64,000 nt of DNA from Colocasia esculenta (lineage: Eukaryota; Streptophyta; Magnoliopsida; Alismatales; Araceae). Position 1 is the stretch's first letter, and each line of letters begins with the position of its first letter. Shown here piece after piece: positions 11,961-21,213 of this stretch. The DNA is taken from contig CM024757.1 of NCBI GenBank assembly GCA_014218235.1, positions 145,775,371-145,839,370 of the forward strand, in the 5' to 3' direction. Under the pieces are notes generated by a model. It ran no database searches. It saw only the letters and a list, made by a program, of their open reading frames with translations, and was not told the origin of the DNA. A program made the translations under genes and the position numbers.

Positions 11961-14501
11961 TGTCATATCCCGTTGTCTAGAGTTCCTTGCACATTGTTGA
12001 TTGTGCAATTCCGTTGTCTAGAGTTCCTTGCACATATCAACAAGCTCACCTCCTCTAAACTGTCTCACAGAATTAAAATCATAAAGAAGAACTAGCACAA
12101 TGGTGAGAACATGTCATATCTTCGGAGAGGCAGAATAAAGCTTGAATTAAACTACTTAGACTTGAAATCATTCTAACGGGCACATTTTCACCAAAATAAC
12201 ATTGTAATAGAGTCACTTCTATGAACAACACCAATCTAACAACACTACAAACTATAAGATGAAGAACAAAAAGAGAACACGATGTAATAAACTCTAGATT
12301 AAGAAACGATAAAAGACATTAAACTGTAATGCCAAAAATCCGGATCTGATCCCCTTACAAATGTCGAATTATCTATCAATGCTCAACCATTAGAGCAAGA
12401 ACAGAAGAATTAAACAAATGCAATGGATCGAACTCTAAGCACAACAGAATTGAAAAGTAAATGCAACACATTGGATCTATCTATTCTAAATATAGAGAAA
12501 CTGAAAATTAAATGCAAACAACATCACTGGACCGAACTATCTAACAAGCCTGAATGAACAACTAATTGCAGAAATAAGAAATTAAAATATCTGGATCCTC
12601 TACACCAACCTTACAACTCTCACAGCAACCTTAAAACCCTTCCCACTCAAATCCCTTGGAACTCTGAACTCCGAAGAACACAAGAATTCCTCAGATGCTA
12701 AAACCCCCTTCCCAACAGAAAAGAAAAGAAGAAATACCTCGATTTATCTCTACAGCTCTAAAGAAGAGAAGAAGCTAAACTATCAACACACAGCAGCAGA
12801 ATTCGCAGAAAGAGGAAAAATAAAATAAAATCTCCAAGAAATTTGAACTGGCTAAGCCCTTCGGATGAACACAGAGGAAGCACATCCGATCACTCAACTC
12901 AACAGCAAAGAACAACAGAAACATCTCCCCCTCTGGATCAATCTCTCAACACATTGCACAAAAGAAAGATAGAATTATCGAACTCAGAAAATTGCACATA
13001 ATAAACTAAAGAACTATAAAGAACGAACAGTCGATCCTGGCAACTCCAACAGCAATTCCGGATCTGATCCGTAACTCAACAGCAAAGAACAGCAGAAGAG
13101 AAGACAAAGCTCAAGTAAAATGCAGGAGCCCTCTGGATCCATCTCTCCCAATCCCTCAAATCACCCACAGACGGAAGAAATGAAATCCCCTAAACTCCCT
13201 TACAGATGGAAATGGAAAACATAAAACTAAAAAAAAAACAAACAACCCCAACCCGTCTCTCTTCCCTGCTCTGCTGAAAGGAAAGCTACAGAAGAACTAA
13301 AGGCTAGAACTAAAATCCTAAAAACTCCCCACAGTCGAACCCTCTGCTCCAAAGAAAATACAGAAAAAAAAAGTAAACTAAAAATCTGGAAAAAAGATGA
13401 ACTCCACTGATGTGAGGACCTTTGGTCCTTATATAGGCACCATGGCCTGCTTCAACAGGTCCGCTTCTTCTCCGGATCCGACCTCCACCGCGCATGCATC
13501 AGACGGCTACAGTGCCATCCCGCACCCAGCTGCTCCCAGCACCTGGTCCAGCCGCTCTGCACGAACAGCACACATCCGCGCCCTGCACTGGCCCAGATCA
13601 GGCCGCCACCTCAGCACAGCCCCGCCCAGATCTGCTTCAGCCCTGGGCCGTACCACCACTGGCCGCCGGCTTCACCAGGTCGCCGCTGCTTCACACGCCA
13701 GATCTGCACACACGGCCCCGCCTCGCACCGGATCTTCACAGCCTCACGCCCAGCCCAGCAGCCGCCTCCCTGCCTGGCCTCGCCCCTGCATCGCACAGCT
13801 CTCCGCACAGCGCTCCGCACGGGAGCGCTCCTCCTGCCACGCACAGCACCTGGCCAGCACCGCCTCCAGCGCCAGTGCACGGGATTCATCAGCCGCTCAG
13901 CTCCTTCACGCACAGGGCTTCCTGCGCACAGCCGCCTGCCACGCACGAGCTCCAGCGCGCCAGCTCCTCTGCATCTTAGCTCCAAACCGCCATGCCCTCC
14001 CTTGCACAGCACCGCCAAGCACCAGCCGCCTCCACCCCGCACCCTTCTAGCTGCTTCCAGCAGCATTGGTGGCGAAGACAGGGTAAAAAGGTTAAGTGGG
14101 GGTATGTGGCACATTCTAGTGAGATGAGAGGTAAGGGCACAATGGATCTTAAAGGGGTGGGGTATGTGTCATTATGGTGTTGGGTGGAGTATTTAAAAAT
14201 TTATTTAATGGGATGGGGTGGGGTTTTAAAATTTTATTTATTTATTTATCCTTATTTATTTACCACTAAAGATATTTACAAGACTATTATTGTAACAATA
14301 TTTATTTACAAATGACTTTTATTTTTCAAAGTGAATAAAAGAAATGACTTATTTAAATGAAAATCTAACAACTAATATGTTCAAAAAAATTATTTACAGA
14401 TGAAATGAAAATTAACATCAAAATGCACATTATTTATAGACAATGACTGTCTAAATTTAACTAAATGTATGAAATTTAACATAAAAATTTTGTAATTATC
14501 A
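11961..14501 (-). mobile_element. LTR-C, diverged sister LTR at the right end
   Basis: Begins with a scrambled head: CGTTGTCTAGAGTTCCTTGCAC occurs near 11971 and again near 12012. It then follows LTR-A/B for about 130 bp (AAGCTCACCTCCTCTAAACT, ATGGTGAGAAC), diverges through the body, and rejoins at the end (ATTTATAGACAATGACTGTC ... TTATCA). TATA-like TATATAAGG at 13427-13435 on the minus strand. The right end is flanked by the GTGCC target duplication. Confidence 0.75.
13427..13435 (-). promoter_or_regulatory. TATA box of LTR-C
   Basis: TATATAAGG on the minus strand at the position matching the TATA boxes of LTR-A and LTR-B, and followed by the same kind of GAGGACC context. Confidence 0.5.
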
Positions 14502-14506
14502 GTGCC
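14502..14506. repeat. Target-site duplication, right copy (GTGCC)
   Basis: Directly follows the terminal CA of LTR-C and equals 3487-3491. Confidence 0.8.
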
Positions 14507-14659
14507 CATGCTAAGGGCAAACCTTAATGACCCGGGAGGGAATTTTGGACTCTTGGTGCGGAGTTTTCATAACGGGAGTGCTGCGATAGCATGGCAATGC
14601 TGGATATTCATTTTTTTTTGTGGTTTTTGGTTTTAGACTCTAATAATAAAGAATTCGGA

Positions 14660-15110
14660 GGGTAAAGAAAGGATGAATGCCATGCGTTGGGGCGAGACCC
14701 GTAGGCTTTCAAGAATGTATAAATTTATTGAAATTAAAAAGATGCATAGGGACTGAAGCCTCGAAAGAGGGTAAAAAGAGGACGAATGCCCTGCGTCGGG
14801 GTGAGACTTAGAGACCTAGAAGAATGTACAAATTTTATTGGAAATTAAAAGGACAAGTGGGGGCTAAAGCTCCGAAAGAGAGTAAAGAGAGGACGAATGC
14901 CCTGTGTTGGGGCGAGACTCAGAGGTTTTGAAAAATTTACAATTTAATTGAAAATTTTAAAAAGACAAGTGGGGGCTAAAGCCCTGAAAGAGGGTAAAGA
15001 GAGGACGAATGCCCTACGTCGGGGTGAGACTCCGGGGTCTATGAAGAATTTACAGAATTATTTAAAAATTTAAAGAAATACATGGGGACTGAAGCCTCGA
15101 AAACAGTGAG
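14660..15110. repeat. Four-copy ~110-bp tandem repeat
   Basis: GGA(C/T)GAATGCC recurs at 14671, 14780, 14891 and 15003. Each is followed by a CGTCGGGG(T/C)GAGAC-like block, an AT-rich segment ending in AAATTTA/AAATTAAA, and GACTGAAGCC or GGGCTAAAGC plus GAAAGAGGGTAAA. Interior of the outer element; non-coding. Confidence 0.85.
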
Positions 15111-15319
15111 AGAAAGGTCGGATGACCTAATTGAAAATGGCAAGGAGAGAATTGCGGGAAGAATTTGGAGACTTCGGCGGGGCCGGAGCGGTATGCAGAA
15201 AAGGAGGGCATGGTGCCCTGAAAGAGAAAAAGAATCTGGCGGGGCCGGAGGAGAGAAAAGAAAAATAGGGCCGCGAGGGGCCAAAGGGGGAGGTGCGCGG
15301 CGTGGGGCGCGAAAGGGAA

Positions 15320-15570
15320 AGGTGCCGCGTGGGGCACAGGAAGGAGATGTGCCTCATGGGGCACTGGATGGAGATGTGCCACGTGGGGCACTAGATGGAG
15401 ATGTGCCATGTGGGGCACAGGAAGGAGATGTGCCTCGTGGGGCACAGGAAGGAGTTGTGCCCCGTGGGGCACGGAAAGGAGATGTGCCTCGTGGGGCACA
15501 GGAAGAAGTTGTGCCCCGTGGGGCACGGAAAGGAGTTGTGCCACGTGGGGCACGGAGGGGAGAGTAAGGA
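15320..15570. repeat. 27-bp minisatellite with self-complementary units
   Basis: About nine units of GAGATGTGCC(A/T)CGTGGGGCAC plus GAAGGA or similar. Because 27 is a multiple of three, the plus strand is open and would encode a 9-residue repeat (PRGAQEGDV-like). Most units contain GTGCCCC/GGGGCAC or GTGCC/GGCAC arms around a short centre, able to form hairpins, and several contain CACGTG. A lone copy of the same motif is found at about 19131-19145, near the other end of the interior. Confidence 0.85.
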
Positions 15571-15880
15571 ATATAAAAAGGGGCGCGATGCCCGGTGCAA
15601 GAAAATGAATCGTAAAAAAGATGAAAATAAAATGCCTCCTGTAGGGAGGGAATGTGGAGAATCCATGAGAAGGTGCCAAGAAGTACAAAAGACAATTGAC
15701 ATGAAAATGAAAAAGATGGAGGCACCTTGGTCTTTTGCCTTGCCCGGCTATTGCGGTTCCACTTGGGAATTGGTATTTTGACCCTCAGGTACTTCCTCTC
15801 ATAACGTGCCCAGCAGGCGGATGGTCTTGCTCTTCTCGGAGAGTTTGAACAGCTCTCAACGATTGGATTGTTGACTTCCA

Positions 15881-18085
15881 TCAGCGTTTGAAGCGATAGT
15901 GGCAACTTTTTTGGAGTGTAATTGAATGAAAGGGTGGGGAGTTCCACTGGTAGAGTTGGAAGCAACAAAGGGACCATGCCCAATATTGTAAAGCATGTGA
16001 TATGGAAGGGGGCACGACCCCTTGAGTAATTGATTGTGCTAATGATTTGGCTTTGGCATGCGTAAGCACAATCTGAATGGTTGACCCCTTCACTAGAGTG
16101 GGAAGGTTCACAACAATGGTGTGAGGGGTCATGAGAGCTTGGAGGGTTTGATTCCCTATAAGTATGGTGAATTGGGTGCGGTTGGCAACCGGCATGATTG
16201 GCATAGTTTTAGAAGGCCTCTTGACGGCCATGATTGGAGGGGAGGACTCCCGCTCAGTAAATGTGCCCGGTATGGAAACAATGACCGGCATGCGAGGAAT
16301 ACAATCTTATATTTTGAATAGCATGCCCAGTCCCGGGGCTTCCTTCTGCTGTACTTGCTTGTTGCTCCTCAAAGGGGTGCACCCGCTCCGTCGGATGGCG
16401 GTGGATGTGGATGGAATGGAAGGCTGTATGGCCAGTGGAGGCGTGCTAGGTATGAAGGGGAAGATTTGCTCGGGTTCGGTTGCCAAAGGTATTGGCACAG
16501 TGGGAGGTGTAATGGTTGGTGTAATGGTGGGTGGGGGCTTAATTGTGGAAGGTTTAATGATAATGGATGGTAATGTGGGAGGGGTAGGTAAATGGTGTAC
16601 GAACATGACCTCGGAAGGTTCATCATCGTAACACCAAGTGGTTTCGCAGATGGGTTGGGTGTTGGCGACCTCGGCCCGAGCAACATGCTGTGGTGGAGGT
16701 ATGGGAACTAGAATGGGTGCTGGAGCAGGTGCAACGTGGGGCACTGAAGCTTCTTCATTTATGGGGGCATTGTAGGGCTCGGTTGGAGGTTACTGAGTCC
16801 GAGGAGGACGAATCAATGGACGCCTGGGTGGAGGCATGTTGTGGTAGATGGGGGTTTGTGGAGGTGTAAATGAAGAGGATGTTATATGGTAGCGAGGTGG
16901 ATGGTGGATGGCGTCCACTGATCCGTTCTTTCTCAGATTAATTTGATGAAAAAGATCTACCATCGGGGAGTCCATCATATGTGTCTGGATGTAACGTCCC
17001 CGCTCATAGAGCTCTTCCATGGACATGATCTGGTTCATGGCCAAGATGTGCTTGAACCTTGGAGTAGAGTTAGAAATGATTATTTTGACTTGCTCTGACT
17101 CCGAGAGCTCATGCTGCAAGCGGGTGGCCATTGACCTCCAACGGTCAACAAATTGTACAAATGCCTCGTCAGCCCCCATCTTCTTGGATGCTAGATCCAT
17201 GATAGAGAGATAAGGACTAAAGCGGTCTTTGTACCTCTGAAGGAATTTTTTATATAGGGGGTGGAAGTCTCCTGCCTCACTTGGCTCTAGAGAGTAGAAC
17301 CATTCGAGCGCAGGGCCGTCAAGAGATTTTCTAAATAGAAATGCCAAGATGATAGGGTCTCATTGCCAATGAGAAGACTCATAGAGGAATTCCCTGACAT
17401 GAAGGTAGAGGTTACCCGTGCCATTGTACAGTCGGTACGTTGGTATCTCTGAAGGGTGTATGTAAATTTGAGGGAGAGCCGGCATGGCGGCGACGGGGTC
17501 ACCCATGGGATTGGATAGCTTATTTATTTGGTTCTCCAAATTGTTCAATTTCCGGAGAAGAGCATGTTGGAGTGGAGTGGGTTGCTGCTCGGCATATGAG
17601 GGAGTACATGGGGGTGGCCTTGAATTAGTGGGCCTTCCCAAGGGGTGGTCTGTATGGACCGACGCACGGGAGTGCAAATGGCCAGAGGGCCGGGGTGATG
17701 GAGAATGTATAGGGAGATGTGGCGAAGTCGCCAGCATATACAAAGATGGGCGCCTGGGAGAAGGAGAAGGAGGGGGGGTCGCACCCTCAACTAAAGATTG
17801 TATCAGATTTAGCTGTTGAGGGGTGAGCTGATTCAGGGCATGCAGGATAGTCTGCACAGTGGGATCATGGTGGGGGGAAGGCTCTTGCCAGGTTTTGATT
17901 GGAGTGAGGTGTGAAGGGACATCAGATTGGCTGGTGCACGGTGTGCGCACGTAACCATAGGAGGTGGAAGGTTGTCCCTCACGGTGGTGAAATGGACAGA
18001 CATGGGGCTGGAAAGATTGGCTATCTGAATTATCCTCATAGTCCATATAGAAATTAGCAGGATAGCATGGGTCCATTTTTAACAA
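15881..18085 (-). pseudogene. gag-like polyprotein of the outer element, three in-frame stops
   Basis: One continuous reading frame of about 735 codons, broken by TGA at 17362-17360, a stop at 16792-16790 and a TAA near 16307. Residues after the first stop carry a retrotransposon gag core: FRKSLDGPALEWFYSL, then YKDRFSPYLSIMDLASKKM, FVDRWRSMATRL and ILAMNQIMSMEELYERGRYI. The N-terminal part is proline- and histidine-rich and the part after the second stop is a P/T-rich linker. The last segment (TQFTILIGNQTLQALMTPHT) is unassigned; no protease DTG/DSG motif and no zinc knuckle are visible. The structural gag of a Ty3/gypsy element, now inactive. Confidence 0.8.
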
Positions 18086-19184
18086 GCAAGCAAATAATCA
18101 AGTTGAACAACGATTAAGTTAATCAGTAATGGTTCAAACAAGTTATGATGCTTACACTTATTTTTAGGAGTTCCACAATTAATTAAATGGATTGAAAATT
18201 GTTGTGTCACTCCAGGTGAGATCTTAGTTGGGCAGAGTATGAATACTTCTGGTACAACTAGGATCACCCTCACCACACAAATAGGATAGCTAAACCCTGG
18301 TCAACGGAGGGGTACAACCAGGTCGGTCTGCCGTGAGGGAATCAACGGGGTACGGAGACTTATGGCGTTCCAGGAAAAGGTTTGCTAGTTCAAAGGGACG
18401 GAATGCCCAATGGAGAGCTTGTCTTCACCGGAAGGGTGTCTGGAGCCTAGGATATGAGGGAAGGAGGTCCCCCGACCAATGCAAAATGCCATGTATGCAA
18501 CAGTTTATAGCAAAAATGGCAAAGGGGGCGCGTTCTGTCAGTAGGTTGAACCACGGTGGGTACAGACGCCGCGACTTCAAGATCGCGTCCAGTCACCTGG
18601 ACGCGGCACTGAGAGCCCCAGAAGGCTGTCAGGGCCACGTCTGGTCCCTGTGGATAGACTGCTGACAAGAACACGTCGGCCTTCGCCGCCGCGACAAGAA
18701 GGCGTCGGCCTTGGCCGTCATGACAGAAAGCAATGAAATGCATCAGGTTCAGGGGCGCATTATAAACACATCCTCTGTATTGGACGCGATTCCTAACAAG
18801 CACCCGAGAACAAAAAAACAAAGCAGTAAACAGGCAGTAAGCAAGAAAGATGTACATGAAATAAAAATTAAGGTATATAGGGACGCGTCGGGCTTAGCCG
18901 CCGCGACAGAGAAGCGGAACGCGTCGGCCTTAGCCACCGCGACACCAAAACGAAACACAATAAATGCGTCCTCTGTATTGGACGCGATTCCAACAGGCCA
19001 CCCGAGGACAAAAAAAGGGCAGGAAAGCGGGAGATGTGTAAAACAAGAAGAAAATTAAACACACAACATGCTTTGCAGAGTATAAAATAAACGTAAAAGA
19101 AGGAGGGGCACGCGAGGGTGCCAAGGAGAGTGCCACGTGGGGCACGAAGGAGGGAGGGTAATTAACAGGAAAGCGCGAAAAGAG
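18086..19184 (-). other. Leader of the outer element with CG-rich modules
   Basis: No coding sequence. Contains repeated modules of the type GCGTCGGCCTTAGCCGCCGCGAC (about 18560, 18675-18720, 18885-18950), which also pepper the LTRs. It also has a direct repeat with TCCTCTGTATTGGACGCGATTCC at about 18769 and 18970. The stretch at 18312-18375 is related to 23620-23690. Confidence 0.6.
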
Positions 19185-19202
19185 GTCCCACCGTGATCGC
19201 CA
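19185..19202 (-). other. Primer-binding site of the outer element
   Basis: Minus-strand TGGCGATCACGGTGGGAC, three bases inside the LTR end. The TGGCGA...GGGGAC pattern resembles PBS sequences of Ogre/Tat elements (tRNA-Arg type). Assignment to a tRNA is by resemblance only. Confidence 0.55.
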
Positions 19203-19205
19203 ATT

Positions 19206-20932
19206 TGTAGACACCGCTTTTCTCGTTCCCCTTTTCTGAGGTTCCTTCGGGACCCCGAAGAAGAGAGAAAGAGAGGCCCATAAAGAGGGGGATGTTAGGG
19301 GTAAGATGGATCGTGATCGCCAGGCACGCGAGGGTGCCGAATGGAGGTGCATGACGAGGGGTGCGGATGGAATGGGTGATCGCGGATGTTACCTATTGGA
19401 GCGTGGGGAGATTGCGCGAGGGATGTGGGTTCTTTCTTCCTCTACGAGCACGGCCAGCTGTGGTAGAGGGCGTTTTCCTCGTTTGATTACCCTAAAAAAG
19501 AAAAAGACAAAGAAGAGAAAAGAGGATTAGCCACATGTGTAGTATACAATTCTAAAAATAAAGAATAAATGAAATGAAGGGCATGGGGAATGACTTACCG
19601 TGTGGTGGCTTTTAAACCCCTAAAAATGTGGTGTGTGTAATGCATGCATGTGTGTGTGTGCGAAAAGGTAAAAGGAGCCACGTGGGGCCCAGAGGAGATG
19701 GATAAACAAAGAGAAAGAGAAAGGGGAGGGGGTGCTTCCCCAAATGGTGGATGGCACGGTGGCGCTGCTTGAAATGGACGGAGGAAGAAGAGGAGGGAGA
19801 TGCTCCCGCTTCGCCCCGAAATGCGTGAAGGACGACGTGGAAGGTGCGCTCCTCCGCCTTACGCTGATTGGATGGACGGGATAGCTCGGATGGCGTAGCG
19901 GGCCTCCTTGGTCAGAGGCCGAGGCGAGAATTCGGCAAGGCTTCGCCGCTCTGAGTGGACCCCCCTCTACAAATGACCCTCGGGGGTCTATTTATAGAGG
20001 TGAAAGCTTGGAACCGCGTCGGCTACAGCCGCCGCGACAAGAAGAGTGAATCGCGTCCGCCCCAGCCACCGCGATAAGAAACGCGTCCGCAATGGCTGCT
20101 GCGATTAGGAAGCGTCGCATTTGCCGCTTGATTTAAGCATAACATGATGATTACGGCCTACGGCCACCTTCAGAATCACGTCGGGGATGACCGCCGCGTT
20201 ATTGAAATGTGTCGGCCTACCCTGCCGTGACTTCGTTTTGGGCACGTGGGCCATTAATGCGGTGACTTCCGGGGTCTGGTGTGTCAGGCCTAGGACCTAA
20301 TCGTGTCGGCCTACTCGAACGCGATTCAAAGATTTCGCGTGATTCCAAGGTACGGGCGCTCGAGTGCGAAGACTTTTGGGGCCTAGGGCCTAATTGCGTC
20401 GGCTTTGTACGACGCGTCTCTGATTTGAAAACGCATCGGGACGGCAGGACGCGATAAGGGATTTATGAATTTTATTTATAAAAACTTGCCAAAACCGACA
20501 TTAGAATCACGTCGCTCACAGCGGACGCGTTCATAAAATGGTGTTGGACATTTTCCATAAATAAAATAGATAATTCTTTATCGCGTCGCACAAGGATGCC
20601 GCGATAAGGACTCTTTGGCCTTGTCGCGCCCCAGATGCCCGACGCAACTTGGAATTGCGTTCGCCTTGCCGGACGCATTTCAGCTATCTTCATTAACACA
20701 TCCAGCAGGTCTGTCGCTACATCATGATCGCGCCCCGAAGACCCGTCGCGACTTGAAATGAATGCCCACGACCTCCGGGCAGCCTTGGAAATGGAGGGGA
20801 AGCACCGGGGAAGGATGGGTAAGATCCAGAAATGTTGGAAAAACACTCTTGCAAGGCAACATAAGGGCCATTTGTGGCATTATGGCGCAATATGAAATTT
20901 TCCCATGGTGGAGTCAAAATCGCGTGTCTACA
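19206..20932 (-). mobile_element. Right (5') LTR of the outer element, complete (1727 bp)
   Basis: Runs from TGTAGACAC to GTGTCTACA on the plus strand, a 9-bp terminal inverted repeat. The right part equals 1-1271. A TATA box lies at 19988-19997. It is rich in GCGTC and GCCGCGA motifs. Immediately right of it is copia RNase H sequence on the plus strand, so the element interrupted a copia copy. Confidence 0.85.
19988..19997 (-). promoter_or_regulatory. TATA box of the outer element 5' LTR
   Basis: CTATAAATAG on the minus strand, flanked by C/G-rich sequence. The corresponding segment (about 54 bp) is deleted in the left LTR at about 368. Confidence 0.6.
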
Positions 20933-20935
20933 CCT

Positions 20936-21193
20936 AGCAGCGAAAAGCTGATTCCATTGTTTTGTGATAACAACAGGGCAATTGCTCAAGTAAGGGAACC
21001 TAGGTCTCATCAGAAATCTAAGTACGTTCTTAGAAGGTTCCACTTTATTAGAGAGATCGTGGCCTGTGGTGATGTAGCAGTGGAAAAAGTTCCATCCGAA
21101 GATAACATTGTATATTTATTGACAAAGTTGTTGAATCAAATTGTCTTTGAGCGACATGGAGGTTTGATGGGGATCAGACATGTAGGTTGTTGA
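20936..21193 (+). pseudogene. Copia RNase H C-terminus, truncated
   Basis: The plus-strand frame reads LIPLFCDNNRAIAQ, then HQKSKYVLRRFHFIREIV and VPSEDNIVYLLTKLLNQ, the C-terminal part of Ty1/copia RNase H (catalytic Asp in LFCDN). The pol upstream is cut off at 20932 by the LTR of the outer element. The rest is presumably left of the window. The frame ends 20 bases before the 3' LTR. Confidence 0.85.
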
Positions 21194-21201
21194 CTTTACG
21201 T

Positions 21202-21213
21202 CAAGTGGGAGAT
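21202..21213 (+). other. Polypurine tract of the truncated copia element
   Basis: CAAGTGGGAGAT directly precedes the TGTTATTT start of the LTR, the standard arrangement in this kind of copia element. Confidence 0.75.

Larger units (their letters stand above)
3492..14501 (-). mobile_element. Nested Athila-like Ty3/gypsy insertion with three LTRs
   Basis: Order on the plus strand: LTR-A 3492-5912, PPT, collapsed pol, partial gag, PBS, LTR-B 9647-11960 (truncated), LTR-C 11961-14501. Coding remnants all read on the minus strand. LTR-A and LTR-B are nearly identical over most of their length, while LTR-C is a diverged relative. Yet the target duplication (GTGCC) lies outside LTR-A and LTR-C. The first ~70 bp of LTR-A match LTR-C, not LTR-B. 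The insertion is therefore a mosaic, not a simple element. Gag and integrase sequence and the PBS point to the Athila lineage. Confidence 0.85.
1..20932 (-). mobile_element. Outer LTR retrotransposon, gag-only (TR-GAG/LARD-like), runs off left edge
   Basis: Long direct repeats at 1-1271 and 19604-20932 are near-identical over more than 1.2 kb and are the LTRs of one element on the minus strand. The complete right LTR (19206-20932) has TGTAGACAC/GTGTCTACA termini. A PBS-like site lies just inside it (19185-19202), followed in minus-strand order by a leader, a gag-like frame (18085-15881), then non-coding tandem repeats and a nested 11-kb insertion (3492-14501). No protease, reverse transcriptase, RNase H or integrase was recognised, so mobilisation would need proteins from elsewhere. 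The PBS resembles that of Ogre/Tat-type Ty3/gypsy elements; that lineage call is an inference. Confidence 0.75.

Noticed and set aside
15082..15567. 161-codon plus-strand frame with a 9-residue repeat
   Set aside because: It is the translation of a 27-bp minisatellite; 27 is a multiple of three so the frame stays open by chance.
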